Virus record (IMG/VR): IMGVR_UViG_3300044800_000237
Span: 1 to 28,621 of that record
DNA: 28,621 nt
Reading direction: 5' to 3' (one strand)
Origin: a virus
Each line of letters begins with the position of its first letter. The first letter of the stretch is position 1. The notes below the pieces were generated by a model. It made no database searches, was not told where the DNA came from, and saw nothing but the letters and a program-made list of their open reading frames with translations. A program made the translations under genes and the position numbers. Positions 1-7,961 of this stretch are shown piece by piece.

Positions 1-154
1 CTACGAAGCCTGAATTGACGGTTACCGAGTCACGGTAGAACTTCGCGGCATAGACGGGAATGCCCGGCGCAAGGTTGATCGTTTGCGCCTCTGCCGCGGG
101 TGCAAACAGAATCAGAACCATTGCCGCCGCAATGACAAATTTGATTGCTTTCAT
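1..154 (-). CDS. Partial secreted protein, C-terminus beyond window edge
   Basis: Fifty-one codons are readable from an ATG at 154 to the left edge. The start is supported by AGGAG just upstream. The first 23 or so residues form a signal peptide: a basic MKAIK start, a hydrophobic stretch rich in Ala, Val and Leu, and a cleavage-like AEAQ. The readable mature part does not identify a family. It lies downstream of the capsid gene, separated from it by a strong hairpin. A signal peptide is unusual for a head or tail gene, so this may be a host-modifying or adhesin-type protein, or a host gene if this is a prophage edge. I infer only that the product is exported. Confidence 0.6.
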   Translation of the reverse strand, partial: MKAIKFVIAAAMVLILFAPAAEAQTINLAPGIPVYAAKFYRDSVTVNSGFV

Positions 155-190
155 AATATTGCTCCTGATTGAAGTGATCGAATAATCAGA

Positions 191-215
191 GCCAGGCCCG
201 CTTGACGGGCCTGGC
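191..215 (-). terminator. GC-rich hairpin after the capsid gene
   Basis: A perfect 10-bp inverted repeat (GCCAGGCCCG / CGGGCCTGGC) with a 5-nt loop starts 12 nt after the TAG of the capsid fusion gene. Read on the minus strand it is followed by TCTGATTATT, only moderately U-rich, so termination may be partial. It separates the head operon from the partial secreted gene at the edge. Confidence 0.65.
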
Positions 216-226
216 GTCAATAGCTA

Positions 227-2512
227 CTAGCCGGCGACGATCGAACCGTCGAATGCGCGATAGTCAACGATAGCACCGCCGTACTCATGGCGAATCTTGT
301 ACGTGTTCACGTCGTTGGTGAAGGAAGAACCAACGGTCGGCATGTCGGACACAAAAATCTCCGGCGTCTCCTGACCATTGATGAAGCCGATCTCGAGTCC
401 GCTGATATCTTCCTTGCGGGCGATGAGCACCCAATCGGTCGCATCCGTCCAGTAGTCGACAACGACGGGGATGACGCCGAGTTGCTGGAAGAATTCCGGC
501 ACGGCATTGTTCTTGTTGAATGCCGGCGTGACAAGTCCATAAGCAATTTGCTCCAGATCCGCCGGAACGGCGAGCAATCCAGCTCGAATGCCAAGCCGCT
601 TTAGATTGTTCAGCTGCATCTGTTTCTTCATTCGCAACCGTGCAGCTGAAAAGGCCACACCGTCAGCAGCAAGAGCAGCCGTGCCCGTGTTACTATGACC
701 GGCGACATAGAGCACGCTGCCATCGTAGATCACAGGATTGACGCCCGGACGAATGAAGTCGTAGACGAACTCATGAAGCGTCTGGGCAGCGGCCCGTGCC
801 ATTCGCGTCGGGATCTTCTGAATAGCACCGACGTCATCATTGAAGATCATCTCACGCGTGATGTCTTCCGTCCCGCCACGTTTCGCCGGTGAGTAGTATG
901 CCTTCTCATCGGTCGGCGAAACGAGTGCCAAGTAAGGATCCCGTTGAGCCACAATCGGGAGGTTCGCATATCCGCCGAACCGGACCCGCTCTTGTTGCTT
1001 GAAGTCGTTCAGAGGTACGATGTCGACAAATGCCCTCCAGGTATCGAGCATCATCATTTGGTAGTCACGAACCATTCGGCGGTTCAAGGTTGCCGCAAGA
1101 ACGTTTGCCCAATCAGTCGTGGAAAGCGATGCCATGAAGCGGGAGTTCTTTGGCAGTTGTCCCGTGACATGCACATCGCCTGTGAACTGGATATAGGCTT
1201 CCTTGATCGATCGGAATGGCTCGACTCCGGCCAGCAGGGTCTTGTATTCGTCTGTCCCCTTCTTCACGGGCTTCAGACACTGCGATGCCGTGAGGAAGAA
1301 GCCGTCGAGAGCAGTCTGGAATTTGTCTTGCTCATCGGCCCCTACTTGGACATCCATCCCGCGGTTGTTCACGCCTGGTTGCGAGAAGGGTGCGAACATC
1401 TCGCGCACGTTCTTGATGTAGTCATCGAGTTCAGCGTCCGCGAAGGTCTTATCCTTCCACTGTTTCTCGATCGAGGCCTGAAGATGCTTGGGCAGGTTAC
1501 TCTCCGAGGTCTTCACCTTGAGAGTCGCTGCGCATACCTGCAGTCTCAATGCCTTGATTTCCTTTTGCATCGGGTCAAGCCCCCTGTCAACTGCGGTTTG
1601 CAGAGCAGCCTGATCAACCGACACTTTATTCTTGTCCTTGTTCGCATCCGGCGAAGGATCGGCAGGCGTAAGCCCCTTCTCCATGGCCGCTCTGAATTCA
1701 GAGATCTTCGTATCAAGCACCTTCTCGTCGAGCTGCATGCCATCGGGCAGCTTCAACCGCGGCTGAGCCTTGTCAGCGGCCAACAGATGGGTGAAGAGTT
1801 CGTTCTCATCGATCTTCACCACGTCGATGTTCTTGCTCGCCAGGAACTGAGGATAGACGAGCAGGAAGAGGGTCATGAGCTTATTTTTCAACATGGTAAA
1901 ATCTCCCGAGTATGAATGTTGTTGAGATGCTACGAGTCTGTTGAACTTGCCGCCGGCAGCTGCCTCCCCGACGATATCGAGGTCGGCCTTGATGATCTTC
2001 TTCATCACGAAGATCTCTTCTCCGGCATCCGCCACATACCTCTTCCCTTCAATGGCGATCGATGAATCGACACTCAGTTGGTACACGTTGAGTTGTTTCT
2101 TGCTCGCCAGAAAAAGAAGATTGTCACGAAGCCAAACCTCCGAAGGCAGAATGTGGAGTGTTGCCTTCAGCTCATCTTCCTGAACGTAAGGGTTCTCCAG
2201 GAATCCGACGACCTCACGGACCACCTTTTTGCTTGAATCCTTCTTGTGGCCACTTGCATCGCCTTCGAGCACAGCGTAGACCTTCGCGCCTTTGAAGACA
2301 TCGAGTGATGCCTGCAGCGCTTCACGCGGAATCCATACCGGCACTCTTGTGAGCGTCTTTCCAGCTTTGATGATGGTGACGTCCCACGACGTGCCCTTTG
2401 GCAGGTCCGGTGCTTCCTTCGGAGTGATCGCCCCTGTTGCCAGCTGGAGGATGTTCTCGACACCCTCGTCGCTGGTCTTCGCTAACTGAAATCGAATATG
2501 TTTCCTCAGCAT
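227..2512 (-). CDS. Prohead protease / major capsid protein fusion
   Basis: A 761-aa protein. The ATG at 2512 follows AGAGGTG; longer in-frame starts would run into the upstream gene. The C-terminal third resembles Mu gpT-like major head subunits, ending in a region with a conserved-looking DW..IARKED segment and a YKIRHEYGGAIVDYRAFDGS-type tail. The first 200 or so residues look like a compact prohead protease, with a His in a GDASGH context and a Ser in an LSVDSS context as candidate catalytic residues. Protease/capsid fusions are known in Mu-like phages, where the protease releases itself and matures the head. A charged, helical middle section (about 260-370) could be the scaffold. It is the last gene of the terS-terL-portal-gpF-89aa-capsid order. 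The capsid call is firm; the catalytic residues are inferred. Confidence 0.8.
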   Translation of the reverse strand: MLRKHIRFQLAKTSDEGVENILQLATGAITPKEAPDLPKGTSWDVTIIKAGKTLTRVPVWIPREALQASLDVFKGAKVYAVLEGDASGHKKDSSKKVVREVVGFLENPYVQEDELKATLHILPSEVWLRDNLLFLASKKQLNVYQLSVDSSIAIEGKRYVADAGEEIFVMKKIIKADLDIVGEAAAGGKFNRLVASQQHSYSGDFTMLKNKLMTLFLLVYPQFLASKNIDVVKIDENELFTHLLAADKAQPRLKLPDGMQLDEKVLDTKISEFRAAMEKGLTPADPSPDANKDKNKVSVDQAALQTAVDRGLDPMQKEIKALRLQVCAATLKVKTSESNLPKHLQASIEKQWKDKTFADAELDDYIKNVREMFAPFSQPGVNNRGMDVQVGADEQDKFQTALDGFFLTASQCLKPVKKGTDEYKTLLAGVEPFRSIKEAYIQFTGDVHVTGQLPKNSRFMASLSTTDWANVLAATLNRRMVRDYQMMMLDTWRAFVDIVPLNDFKQQERVRFGGYANLPIVAQRDPYLALVSPTDEKAYYSPAKRGGTEDITREMIFNDDVGAIQKIPTRMARAAAQTLHEFVYDFIRPGVNPVIYDGSVLYVAGHSNTGTAALAADGVAFSAARLRMKKQMQLNNLKRLGIRAGLLAVPADLEQIAYGLVTPAFNKNNAVPEFFQQLGVIPVVVDYWTDATDWVLIARKEDISGLEIGFINGQETPEIFVSDMPTVGSSFTNDVNTYKIRHEYGGAIVDYRAFDGSIVAG

Positions 2513-2522
2513 CACGCACCTC

Positions 2523-2792
2523 TTAGAGAGTGACTTTGCGAACGCCGAACTTGCCGGCATGAACGACATAGACATCGCCCTTCGATGCAGCGACTTCGCA
2601 ATCGTCAATTTTCAGTGCGTTGACAGCCTCGACATACTTCGGCTCTGCGACGAACTTACCGTCCTTGTTCTTCACCTGCGGCGCCGTCTCGATGAGCGAT
2701 TTCTTGAGACTCGCGAAGAGCCCCTTGGGCAGTTTGCTGGTCTCGGCCGGTGGAAGAGTCTGCTGTGCCCCTGGTTGATTTTGCTCTGACAT
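2523..2792 (-). CDS. Small head-region protein of unknown function
   Basis: An 89-aa protein. The ATG at 2792 has a strong AAGGAG site. The N-terminus is Gln/Pro-rich and probably disordered, followed by a short helical segment and a mixed domain ending in FGVRKVTL. No family is recognised. It is the first gene after the promoter/terminator leader at 2823-2996 and ends 10 nt before the capsid fusion, so it is probably co-expressed with it. Head decoration, scaffold accessory or head-completion roles would fit the position, but nothing in the sequence proves one. Confidence 0.75.
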   Translation of the reverse strand: MSEQNQPGAQQTLPPAETSKLPKGLFASLKKSLIETAPQVKNKDGKFVAEPKYVEAVNALKIDDCEVAASKGDVYVVHAGKFGVRKVTL

Positions 2793-2822
2793 GGTTGTCT
2801 CCTTTGTGATTGAGTGTCTCTG

Positions 2823-2883
2823 AAAAAAAAGGGTGAATGAAAGAGAACACGACTCACAACGCGTGTTTCTATTTCACTCACCC
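2823..2883 (-). terminator. Intrinsic terminator between late promoter and capsid operon
   Basis: The 12-nt arms GGGTGAGTGAAA and TTTCATTCACCC (11 of 12 paired) enclose a second inner stem ACACG/CGTGT. On the minus strand the hairpin runs straight into TTTTTTTT (2823-2830), a textbook rho-independent terminator. It lies downstream of the TATATTTG promoter-like box (2952-2959) and upstream of the first head gene, so late transcripts must pass it. Confidence 0.85.
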
Positions 2884-2918
2884 TCGAGTTCGTCCGACTT
2901 GCGGATCGATCACTGGGC

Positions 2919-2933
2919 CTGGGTCATCCCCAG
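2919..2933 (-). promoter_or_regulatory. Leader hairpin upstream of the terminator
   Basis: A 5-bp perfect stem CTGGG/CCCAG with a 5-nt loop lies some 20-30 nt downstream of the promoter-like octamer, in the leader that ends at the 2823-2883 terminator. The other leader (7679-7701) also has a promoter-proximal hairpin. It is a candidate antitermination or processing element; the role is inferred only. Confidence 0.35.
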
Positions 2934-2951
2934 ACACATCTCATATCGGCA

Positions 2952-2996
2952 CAAATATACATCAGCGGACAGCCCTCCGCATCCTAAAATTTAGGA
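2952..2996 (-). promoter_or_regulatory. Putative activated late promoter, copy 1
   Basis: On the minus strand the palindrome TCCTAAATTTTAGGA (2996-2982) is followed by TGCG, 18 nt, then TATATTTG (2959-2952). The octamer fits the Bacteroidota -7 consensus TAnnTTTG. There is no clear -33 TTTG, and the palindrome sits about 22 nt upstream, near where a -35-overlapping activator would bind. The palindrome's first bases form the last Ser codon and the stop codon of the upstream head gene. An identical block with identical spacing occurs at 7704-7748. Regulatory function is inferred from this duplication. Confidence 0.6.
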
Positions 2997-3830
2997 TTCA
3001 CCCGGAGGCTGTCTCTCAAACCTCTCGACAACGGGAATGATCTTGCAGCGACAGTTTACAACTTCCCCAGCAGGCAGGAGAGGATCGAAAGGACCCTCGA
3101 CATTGTAGACCCTGCCATCGCCCCCCAGCAGTTCGAACCTCTCGTTCACGGGGATGGTCGTCAGATGCAACGCCAGGTGCCCTGGGCGAGGGATCCCAAC
3201 GTGCGAATGGATCCAGCGCTTCTTCAGGTCAGTGACCTGGCCTCCCGCCTGCTTCAGCCGATCGGCCGTCGCCATCTGATTGATTCGGTTCACTTCTGTC
3301 TGCAGGATGACGTCTGCTCGTTTGGCAATCGTTCCGAACACCGAAGACGAATCAAGCTTCTTGCCAATTGCATCGATGACTTGCTGCTGAGGCTTCTGCC
3401 CCAGGACCGCCAGGTCGATCTCCTGTGTGATCTTGGTCCGGGCGAAATCTGTGAGCCCTTTGATATGCTCGGCGCCATACCGATTCAGCGCCTGCAGTTT
3501 CTGCTCGGAGAGATACGGCATCGCAGCTCTGATATTGCCCGCCTCGAGCGCCTTGTCGACGAGCTGGATCCCTTTGATGAAGAGCTTCCTCTGGTTGTCC
3601 GAGAGGATCGGTGCTAGTTTCTCCTGGAAGATCTCGTTCACCTGGTTGATCCGCTGCTTGATTGTTTCATCCGTGATCGGGTTCACCTCTCCGGCTTCCG
3701 CAATGACAAGGATGACTCTCTGCCTCCACTCGTCGATCTTCTGGAGGAACTCCTTGTTCGAGACCGAAGAGATGTCTTCGATCTTCCGGAGAGAAGTCCG
3801 TATGGATTTGTTGATTGCGCTTCGTGACAT
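2991..3830 (-). CDS. Phage head morphogenesis protein, SPP1 gp7 / Mu gpF family
   Basis: A 279-aa minor head protein. The C-terminal third carries the family signature: an HSH...RPGH segment (about 208-218) and a closing GEVVNCRC (about 255-262), the Cys/His pattern typical of SPP1 gp7-like proteins. The N-terminal 190 residues are mostly helical. Known members associate with the portal and a few copies stay in the head. The start codon overlaps the portal stop by one base (TGATG), so translation is coupled. The stop codon lies inside the regulatory palindrome at 2982-2996, so its last codons double as control DNA for the next operon. Confidence 0.85.
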   Translation of the reverse strand: MSRSAINKSIRTSLRKIEDISSVSNKEFLQKIDEWRQRVILVIAEAGEVNPITDETIKQRINQVNEIFQEKLAPILSDNQRKLFIKGIQLVDKALEAGNIRAAMPYLSEQKLQALNRYGAEHIKGLTDFARTKITQEIDLAVLGQKPQQQVIDAIGKKLDSSSVFGTIAKRADVILQTEVNRINQMATADRLKQAGGQVTDLKKRWIHSHVGIPRPGHLALHLTTIPVNERFELLGGDGRVYNVEGPFDPLLPAGEVVNCRCKIIPVVERFERQPPGES

Positions 3831-5308
3831 CAGGTCGCCTGGTTTTTCTGATCCTGCTTCAGGAATTCATTCACCGGGGGAGCACCATCGAGTGAGTTCT
3901 CATCTTCCACGGTCTTGTTCTTCGCTTTGATATCCTCCACGTCTTCATTCGGGTCGACCTCAACACCGAGCATGCCGAGGATTCCATCGATGATCTTCTT
4001 TGCATTCTCGTCTGTAACCCATCCGCTTTGAGTTGCTACTTTCAGAGCGGTCACTATCTGCACAAAGGCGGCGCCGATGACAGCCGAATCCTTCCGCTCG
4101 ATATCAAACATCGAGACCTCGACGTCGAAGTATTCGCCGTCCTCGAGAGTAATCGCTTGCTTGTCCACGGCACATTGCAGGACATACGCGGCAATCTTCT
4201 TCAGCATCCTCTTGATCGATTCCTGCTTTCGTTTGATCATTCGGATCGTTGGGGCGCTCATGACCTGCGCTGTGGCAAGGTTGACGTCCGAGCCTTCTCC
4301 AAACCAGTGATCGGGGAACCCCTTCGTTCCGACGATGAAGTTCCTGATCAGTCTTACGGCTTCGCTAGCGTCGACCGCCTTCAGGTCGGGAGATTTGACC
4401 TCCCAGGTTGCTTTCTCGTTATGGACCTTCACCTCACCCGTCACCGGGCGAGGGATCACCATGTTGTCGATCTTGGTTTGCTCCACGCCCTCCATCATCA
4501 GATCGTAGAAGAAGGTGTTGCGCGCGTCAAATCCATCCAACACGCCGAAAAGGAACTGCTCGAAGGCGTCGATCCAATCCAGATGCTGCGTGAGCTCCCC
4601 ATGTCCCCGGGTCTGCGTCGTCACGTAGTTGATCCGGAAGAAGAATGTTTCGCCGGCGAGCTTCCCATACGTTGGAGAGTTCGCATTGTCATCATAACGG
4701 ATGACTTTGAGTGGGACCTCCTTCGTATCCTCCGGAGGAACTAGAACCAGGACATCAATCTCCCGCGCGTTCATCGGGACCTTCCTCACTTCCTTGATGA
4801 ACGCTGGATCCATGTAGCCCAGCCTGACCTTTCCATTTGTCGGATTCACAAATGCCGGCAGGACCAGCTCGCCGTTGATCCGCAGGTCTTGCACGATGGT
4901 CGCGAAATCTTCATCGAGCCGGTTGATTGGATCCTCGTAAAAGTCATCCCACACCTGCTGGCCATCCTTCTTCTGGGTGTCCGTGTCCTCATCCTCGGTC
5001 CGCTGCATGATCCGGACCTTCACGTTCAGGTCCTCCCCAACACAAAAATCCGTCAAGATCTCAATCATCCTCGCAGCGAGCGGATAGCGCTGCCATTGAT
5101 AGAATGACTTCTTCTGAATCTCGTTGAACTGCATCGGCATCAGGTCACGAACATTCTTCTGATTGAACCGGCGATACTTCCCTTCGTCCGCCTGGTCCGT
5201 GCCCTCTAAACCAACGGCCGCCTTCAGATAATGCTGCGAGATCTTCCCGCCAGTGAGCGCATCGAATGCCTGGACGAGACGAATGGACAACGGGTCTTTT
5301 GCCTTCAT
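3830..5308 (-). CDS. Portal protein
   Basis: A 492-aa protein. Position between the terminase large subunit and the gpF-like protein, size, and content match phage portal proteins, which form the dodecameric ring for DNA entry. The N-terminal part carries the typical SFYQWQRYPLAARMIEILTD-like region. The middle has the wing/stem (about 150-330), a GEGSDVNLATAQ segment near 340, and then the helical RMIKRKQESIKRMLKKI stretch. The acidic C-terminus (about 455-492) is probably disordered. It ends TGATG with the next gene. The subfamily is not resolved. Confidence 0.85.
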   Translation of the reverse strand: MKAKDPLSIRLVQAFDALTGGKISQHYLKAAVGLEGTDQADEGKYRRFNQKNVRDLMPMQFNEIQKKSFYQWQRYPLAARMIEILTDFCVGEDLNVKVRIMQRTEDEDTDTQKKDGQQVWDDFYEDPINRLDEDFATIVQDLRINGELVLPAFVNPTNGKVRLGYMDPAFIKEVRKVPMNAREIDVLVLVPPEDTKEVPLKVIRYDDNANSPTYGKLAGETFFFRINYVTTQTRGHGELTQHLDWIDAFEQFLFGVLDGFDARNTFFYDLMMEGVEQTKIDNMVIPRPVTGEVKVHNEKATWEVKSPDLKAVDASEAVRLIRNFIVGTKGFPDHWFGEGSDVNLATAQVMSAPTIRMIKRKQESIKRMLKKIAAYVLQCAVDKQAITLEDGEYFDVEVSMFDIERKDSAVIGAAFVQIVTALKVATQSGWVTDENAKKIIDGILGMLGVEVDPNEDVEDIKAKNKTVEDENSLDGAPPVNEFLKQDQKNQAT

Positions 5309-5317
5309 GGTACTCTC

Positions 5318-7036
5318 CTAGAATGACCGTTTGTGACGCTCTCGAAACTTGGGTTCATAGCGATTGGATTTCTTCGTTTCAGCTTTCTCTTCTGCCTTCT
5401 TCTCGCCTTTCATCTGGATCCCTCCAGCTGCTGCGGCCACCTTGCGCAGCGTCCGAACCCAATTCCAATACACGACTGCATCCCCCTTGTTCGGAGAGCG
5501 GCCGAGCTTTTTCCTTATTTCGTTCTTCGCCTGGACAACGATCTTGCCACCCCGAGTTGTCCATTTGGGCGTCATCAGATCGGCAAATAGAGACTCATCT
5601 CGAGGCAGACACACATCCGAATTGGGATCTTCGAGATCCAGCCTGAGCTGCCACCACATCTGGGACCGGAGGTTGTCGAACTGCTCAACAAGCTTGAGCT
5701 CGGTTTCCTTCCGATCGTAGAGATCGATCGCTGCTTCAGCCGACTGAATATCGACCACGTCAGCTCCCAGACGCTTCAGCTCGTTCACCGTTCCAGCTCC
5801 GACTCCGACGCCGTCCACTCCGATGAATGACGGGGCGATGCCCTCGCTCTTCATCTCATTGTAGACTTGCTCGCCTAGCTTGTTCGCATTAGGGCAAGGG
5901 AAGTCCTCGACGTCGATGAGAACCACTCCCTTCCCCCGGGCGATCGCTGCTTTGTCCCCGTCCTCCGAATTGGCGACGTCCACACCCCGAGTCTTCATGC
6001 CAGGGATTGACTCGATCAGGATGTTGCCCTCTGCATCCTCAAACTTCCTCCTGCGCTCTACGGCTTTCAGGATCCACTCATACCGAATGAGCGCCTCCTT
6101 GGCCTGCTTCGGAGAGATACCACGTGCACGGGAGAGATACATGGGATTGTCCTTGCTCTTGTATCGATCCAGCATGTCGATCAAGCCCTGTTCGCTCTGG
6201 GCCCCGGGCATATAGCCGGGGTCTTTGAGAACGATGTTCGGATGGTCAAATCCCGAAATCATGATCGGCACGACTCTGTTCAGCTGCGAGAACTTGTGCA
6301 ACGTGTCCAGTTGATGATCCGGATTGCCAAGCGCCAAGATCAGGTTATGCGGTGCGATGCTCGTATTCTGGAATGCCGTGATGACTGCATCGGCAACACC
6401 GGGAGTCTCTTCGATAACGATAAGCATGTGTTCGGCATGCAAACCTTGAGCGCGTCTGGCACTCATGCCAACCTCTTCAGTGCCAACGCCCGAGACAAAA
6501 CCAATTGCCATCCACTCTTCGCTTGGCGGGTCCATCCTGAGCTTCAGGGTTCCGAGTTCTCCGCGCCCGAATCTCGGATAGAGCTTCCCGATCTCCTTCC
6601 AGATATTGAGCTTTAGCTGATCCCCCTTCGGAGCCGTAGATACAACAAGGGATCTTTCGAAGTTCTCCAGGAACCAAAGCACCGCGCACGCGGCAAAGAA
6701 GGTCTTACTTGTTCCCGTTGCGCCTTCGACGGCAACCCAATGATTCTGCGCCAGGTTCTCCAACATGAGCTTGATTGGGTTTCTCGTGCCGTCCCACGCG
6801 TGTGCGGCGTATTGTGGGTGCAGTTCCCAATCAATCATCTCCCGCGCAATGCGAAGCCGGTCAACAACATAGTCAACGGGATGGATTTGGTAGTATTTGA
6901 TCCGTTCCCGTTCGGCCTCTTCCCTCTTCTTGCCTTCGAGCTTTTCTGTTTCATTGAGCTTGCGTCTCCGCAGTTCAAGCTCGGCAGCCGCCTGCACGCG
7001 CAACGCATCGTCAATTTGGATTCTGTTGGAGGACAA
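5318..7036 (-). CDS. terL: Terminase large subunit
   Basis: A 572-aa packaging motor (start chosen at TTG 7036). The ATPase has a deviant Walker A GATGTSKT (residues 105-112) and a Walker B LIVIEE followed by TPG (about 210). The RuvC-like nuclease domain has acidic residues in RGVDVANSEDGD (about 355), IGVDGVG and a late NKGDAV. No ATG lies near the N-terminus. The frame is open to a TTG at 7111, but the TTG at 7036 has GAGG nine bases upstream and overlaps the small subunit by only 26 nt. A basic, charged helix precedes the ATPase, and the C-terminal tail is very Lys/Glu-rich. Confidence 0.85.
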   Translation of the reverse strand: MSSNRIQIDDALRVQAAAELELRRRKLNETEKLEGKKREEAERERIKYYQIHPVDYVVDRLRIAREMIDWELHPQYAAHAWDGTRNPIKLMLENLAQNHWVAVEGATGTSKTFFAACAVLWFLENFERSLVVSTAPKGDQLKLNIWKEIGKLYPRFGRGELGTLKLRMDPPSEEWMAIGFVSGVGTEEVGMSARRAQGLHAEHMLIVIEETPGVADAVITAFQNTSIAPHNLILALGNPDHQLDTLHKFSQLNRVVPIMISGFDHPNIVLKDPGYMPGAQSEQGLIDMLDRYKSKDNPMYLSRARGISPKQAKEALIRYEWILKAVERRRKFEDAEGNILIESIPGMKTRGVDVANSEDGDKAAIARGKGVVLIDVEDFPCPNANKLGEQVYNEMKSEGIAPSFIGVDGVGVGAGTVNELKRLGADVVDIQSAEAAIDLYDRKETELKLVEQFDNLRSQMWWQLRLDLEDPNSDVCLPRDESLFADLMTPKWTTRGGKIVVQAKNEIRKKLGRSPNKGDAVVYWNWVRTLRKVAAAAGGIQMKGEKKAEEKAETKKSNRYEPKFRERHKRSF

Positions 7037-7493
7037 GTCCTGGATCCTCGCCGTTGCGAATGCGTTCGAGCTGCTCCATCGTGCATTTTGAAGGATCAAA
7101 TGTGCCGACAAAACCGCTGTGCTTCATTTGCTTCGGTGCGTCAAGACCCATAAGCTCCCGTCGGTCTTTGCTGCACTTCAAAGCCTGTTCAAGGAATCGT
7201 GCATCACCTATCGGGCCGCCGTTTGCTTTCCTCAGCGATTTCTTCCAATTGCGGAGGGCCTCGCGATAGAGTTTGTTGAGCACGGCTAGTTCACGGGCCT
7301 TCTGTCTGTCGATAAGCTCACCGCGGCTCTGTTCCCATTCCAATTCGATTGCTTTTAAATCGTAAGCGACCATTTGTTGAGTCATTTTCATACGAGCGGC
7401 AATTTCACGCTGCGTATAACCCTCCAAACGAAGGTCTGTGATCTTCAATCGGTCTTTCTGAATTTGCGATGGGTTTCTTTTTGTGGCTGCCAT
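7011..7493 (-). CDS. terS: Terminase small subunit
   Basis: A 160-aa protein. Residues 15-50 form a helix-turn-helix (LRLEGYTQREIAARMKMTQ then a recognition helix), as in small terminases that bind the packaging site. A long coiled-coil-like helix follows (about 50-90), the oligomerisation region. It lies directly upstream of and overlaps the large subunit. The ATG at 7493 has AGGG upstream. It is the first gene after the 7619-7748 control leader, and 125 nt of untranslated leader separate it from the terminator. The assignment rests on HTH plus position, since small terminases are poorly conserved. Confidence 0.75.
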   Translation of the reverse strand: MAATKRNPSQIQKDRLKITDLRLEGYTQREIAARMKMTQQMVAYDLKAIELEWEQSRGELIDRQKARELAVLNKLYREALRNWKKSLRKANGGPIGDARFLEQALKCSKDRRELMGLDAPKQMKHSGFVGTFDPSKCTMEQLERIRNGEDPGLVLQQNPN

Positions 7494-7618
7494 TACAAGC
7501 CCTGAGACAAACCAGAGAGGATGAGAGTGATTTTGAATCTGGAAACACGATCAAAATCCTCGTCATCGACAAACGCAACATATCCATTCGTGAGAGATAT
7601 TGTTTTCATAGTCATCTT

Positions 7619-7662
7619 AAAAAAGTTGAACCCGCTACTGCCGCCGCGGCGATAGCGGGTTC
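7619..7662 (-). terminator. Intrinsic terminator between late promoter and terminase operon
   Basis: A perfect 10-bp stem GAACCCGCTA/TAGCGGGTTC encloses a GC-rich loop. On the minus strand it is followed by AAC and TTTTTT. It lies downstream of the TATATTTG box (7704-7711) and 125 nt before the small terminase start, matching the 2823-2883 terminator in position and type. Confidence 0.85.
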
Positions 7663-7678
7663 TGAAGGAGGAGAGTGT

Positions 7679-7701
7679 GTACCAGAGGGTCAGTCTGGCA
7701 C
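7679..7701 (-). promoter_or_regulatory. 5'-terminal leader hairpin
   Basis: GTGCCAGA pairs with TCTGGTAC (8 bp, one G-U) around the loop CTGACCC. It begins within a few bases of the start site expected for the TATATTTG box, so it would sit at the 5' end of the late transcript, ahead of the terminator. Hairpins placed this way can load antitermination complexes (as in HK022 put RNA); that role here is inference. Confidence 0.4.
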
Positions 7702-7703
7702 AA

Positions 7704-7748
7704 CAAATATAGATTCTAGGGCCTCGTTGCGCATCCTAAAATTTAGGA
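7704..7748 (-). promoter_or_regulatory. Putative activated late promoter, copy 2
   Basis: Nineteen bases including the palindrome TCCTAAATTTTAGGA (7748-7734) are identical to copy 1. They are followed after the same 22-nt interval (counted from the palindrome) by TATATTTG (7711-7704). The sequence between is otherwise different, which argues for selection on the elements rather than recent duplication. The palindrome again overlaps the Ser-stop codons of the upstream gene (7743-7961). Confidence 0.6.
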
Positions 7749-7961
7749 GACACGACATCGCTGTTCCTTCGTCTTCCCGTAGTTCTTATAGGTGCAAATA
7801 AGTCGGATTGTATCTCGCGCGAGACACCAGCCCTTATTTTCCTCAGAGTTGAAGATTACTTCAATCGAGTCTCGTTCGCTCAACTCATCCTTCCGGAGTT
7901 GAACATACCAATCTCCGATCCGTTTGTCCCGTTTTTGCTTGGCTTCGCTCACAATATTCAT
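7743..7961 (-). CDS. Small charged protein of unknown function
   Basis: A 72-aa protein rich in Lys, Arg and Glu with three Cys. The ATG overlaps the stop of the polymerase-X-like gene (TAATG), so it is translationally coupled. It contains a short beta-like core (SIEVIFNSEENKGWCLAR). No family is recognised. It is the last gene before the terminase control region, and its final TCC TAA lies in the conserved palindrome. Confidence 0.6.
   Translation of the reverse strand: MNIVSEAKQKRDKRIGDWYVQLRKDELSERDSIEVIFNSEENKGWCLARDTIRLICTYKNYGKTKEQRCRVS

Noticed and set aside
944-1915. 323-aa plus-strand frame
   Set aside because: Antisense to the capsid fusion gene; His/Leu/Arg-rich composition and no ribosome site.
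4028-4744. 238-aa plus-strand frame
   Set aside because: Antisense to the portal gene, which has clear family features.
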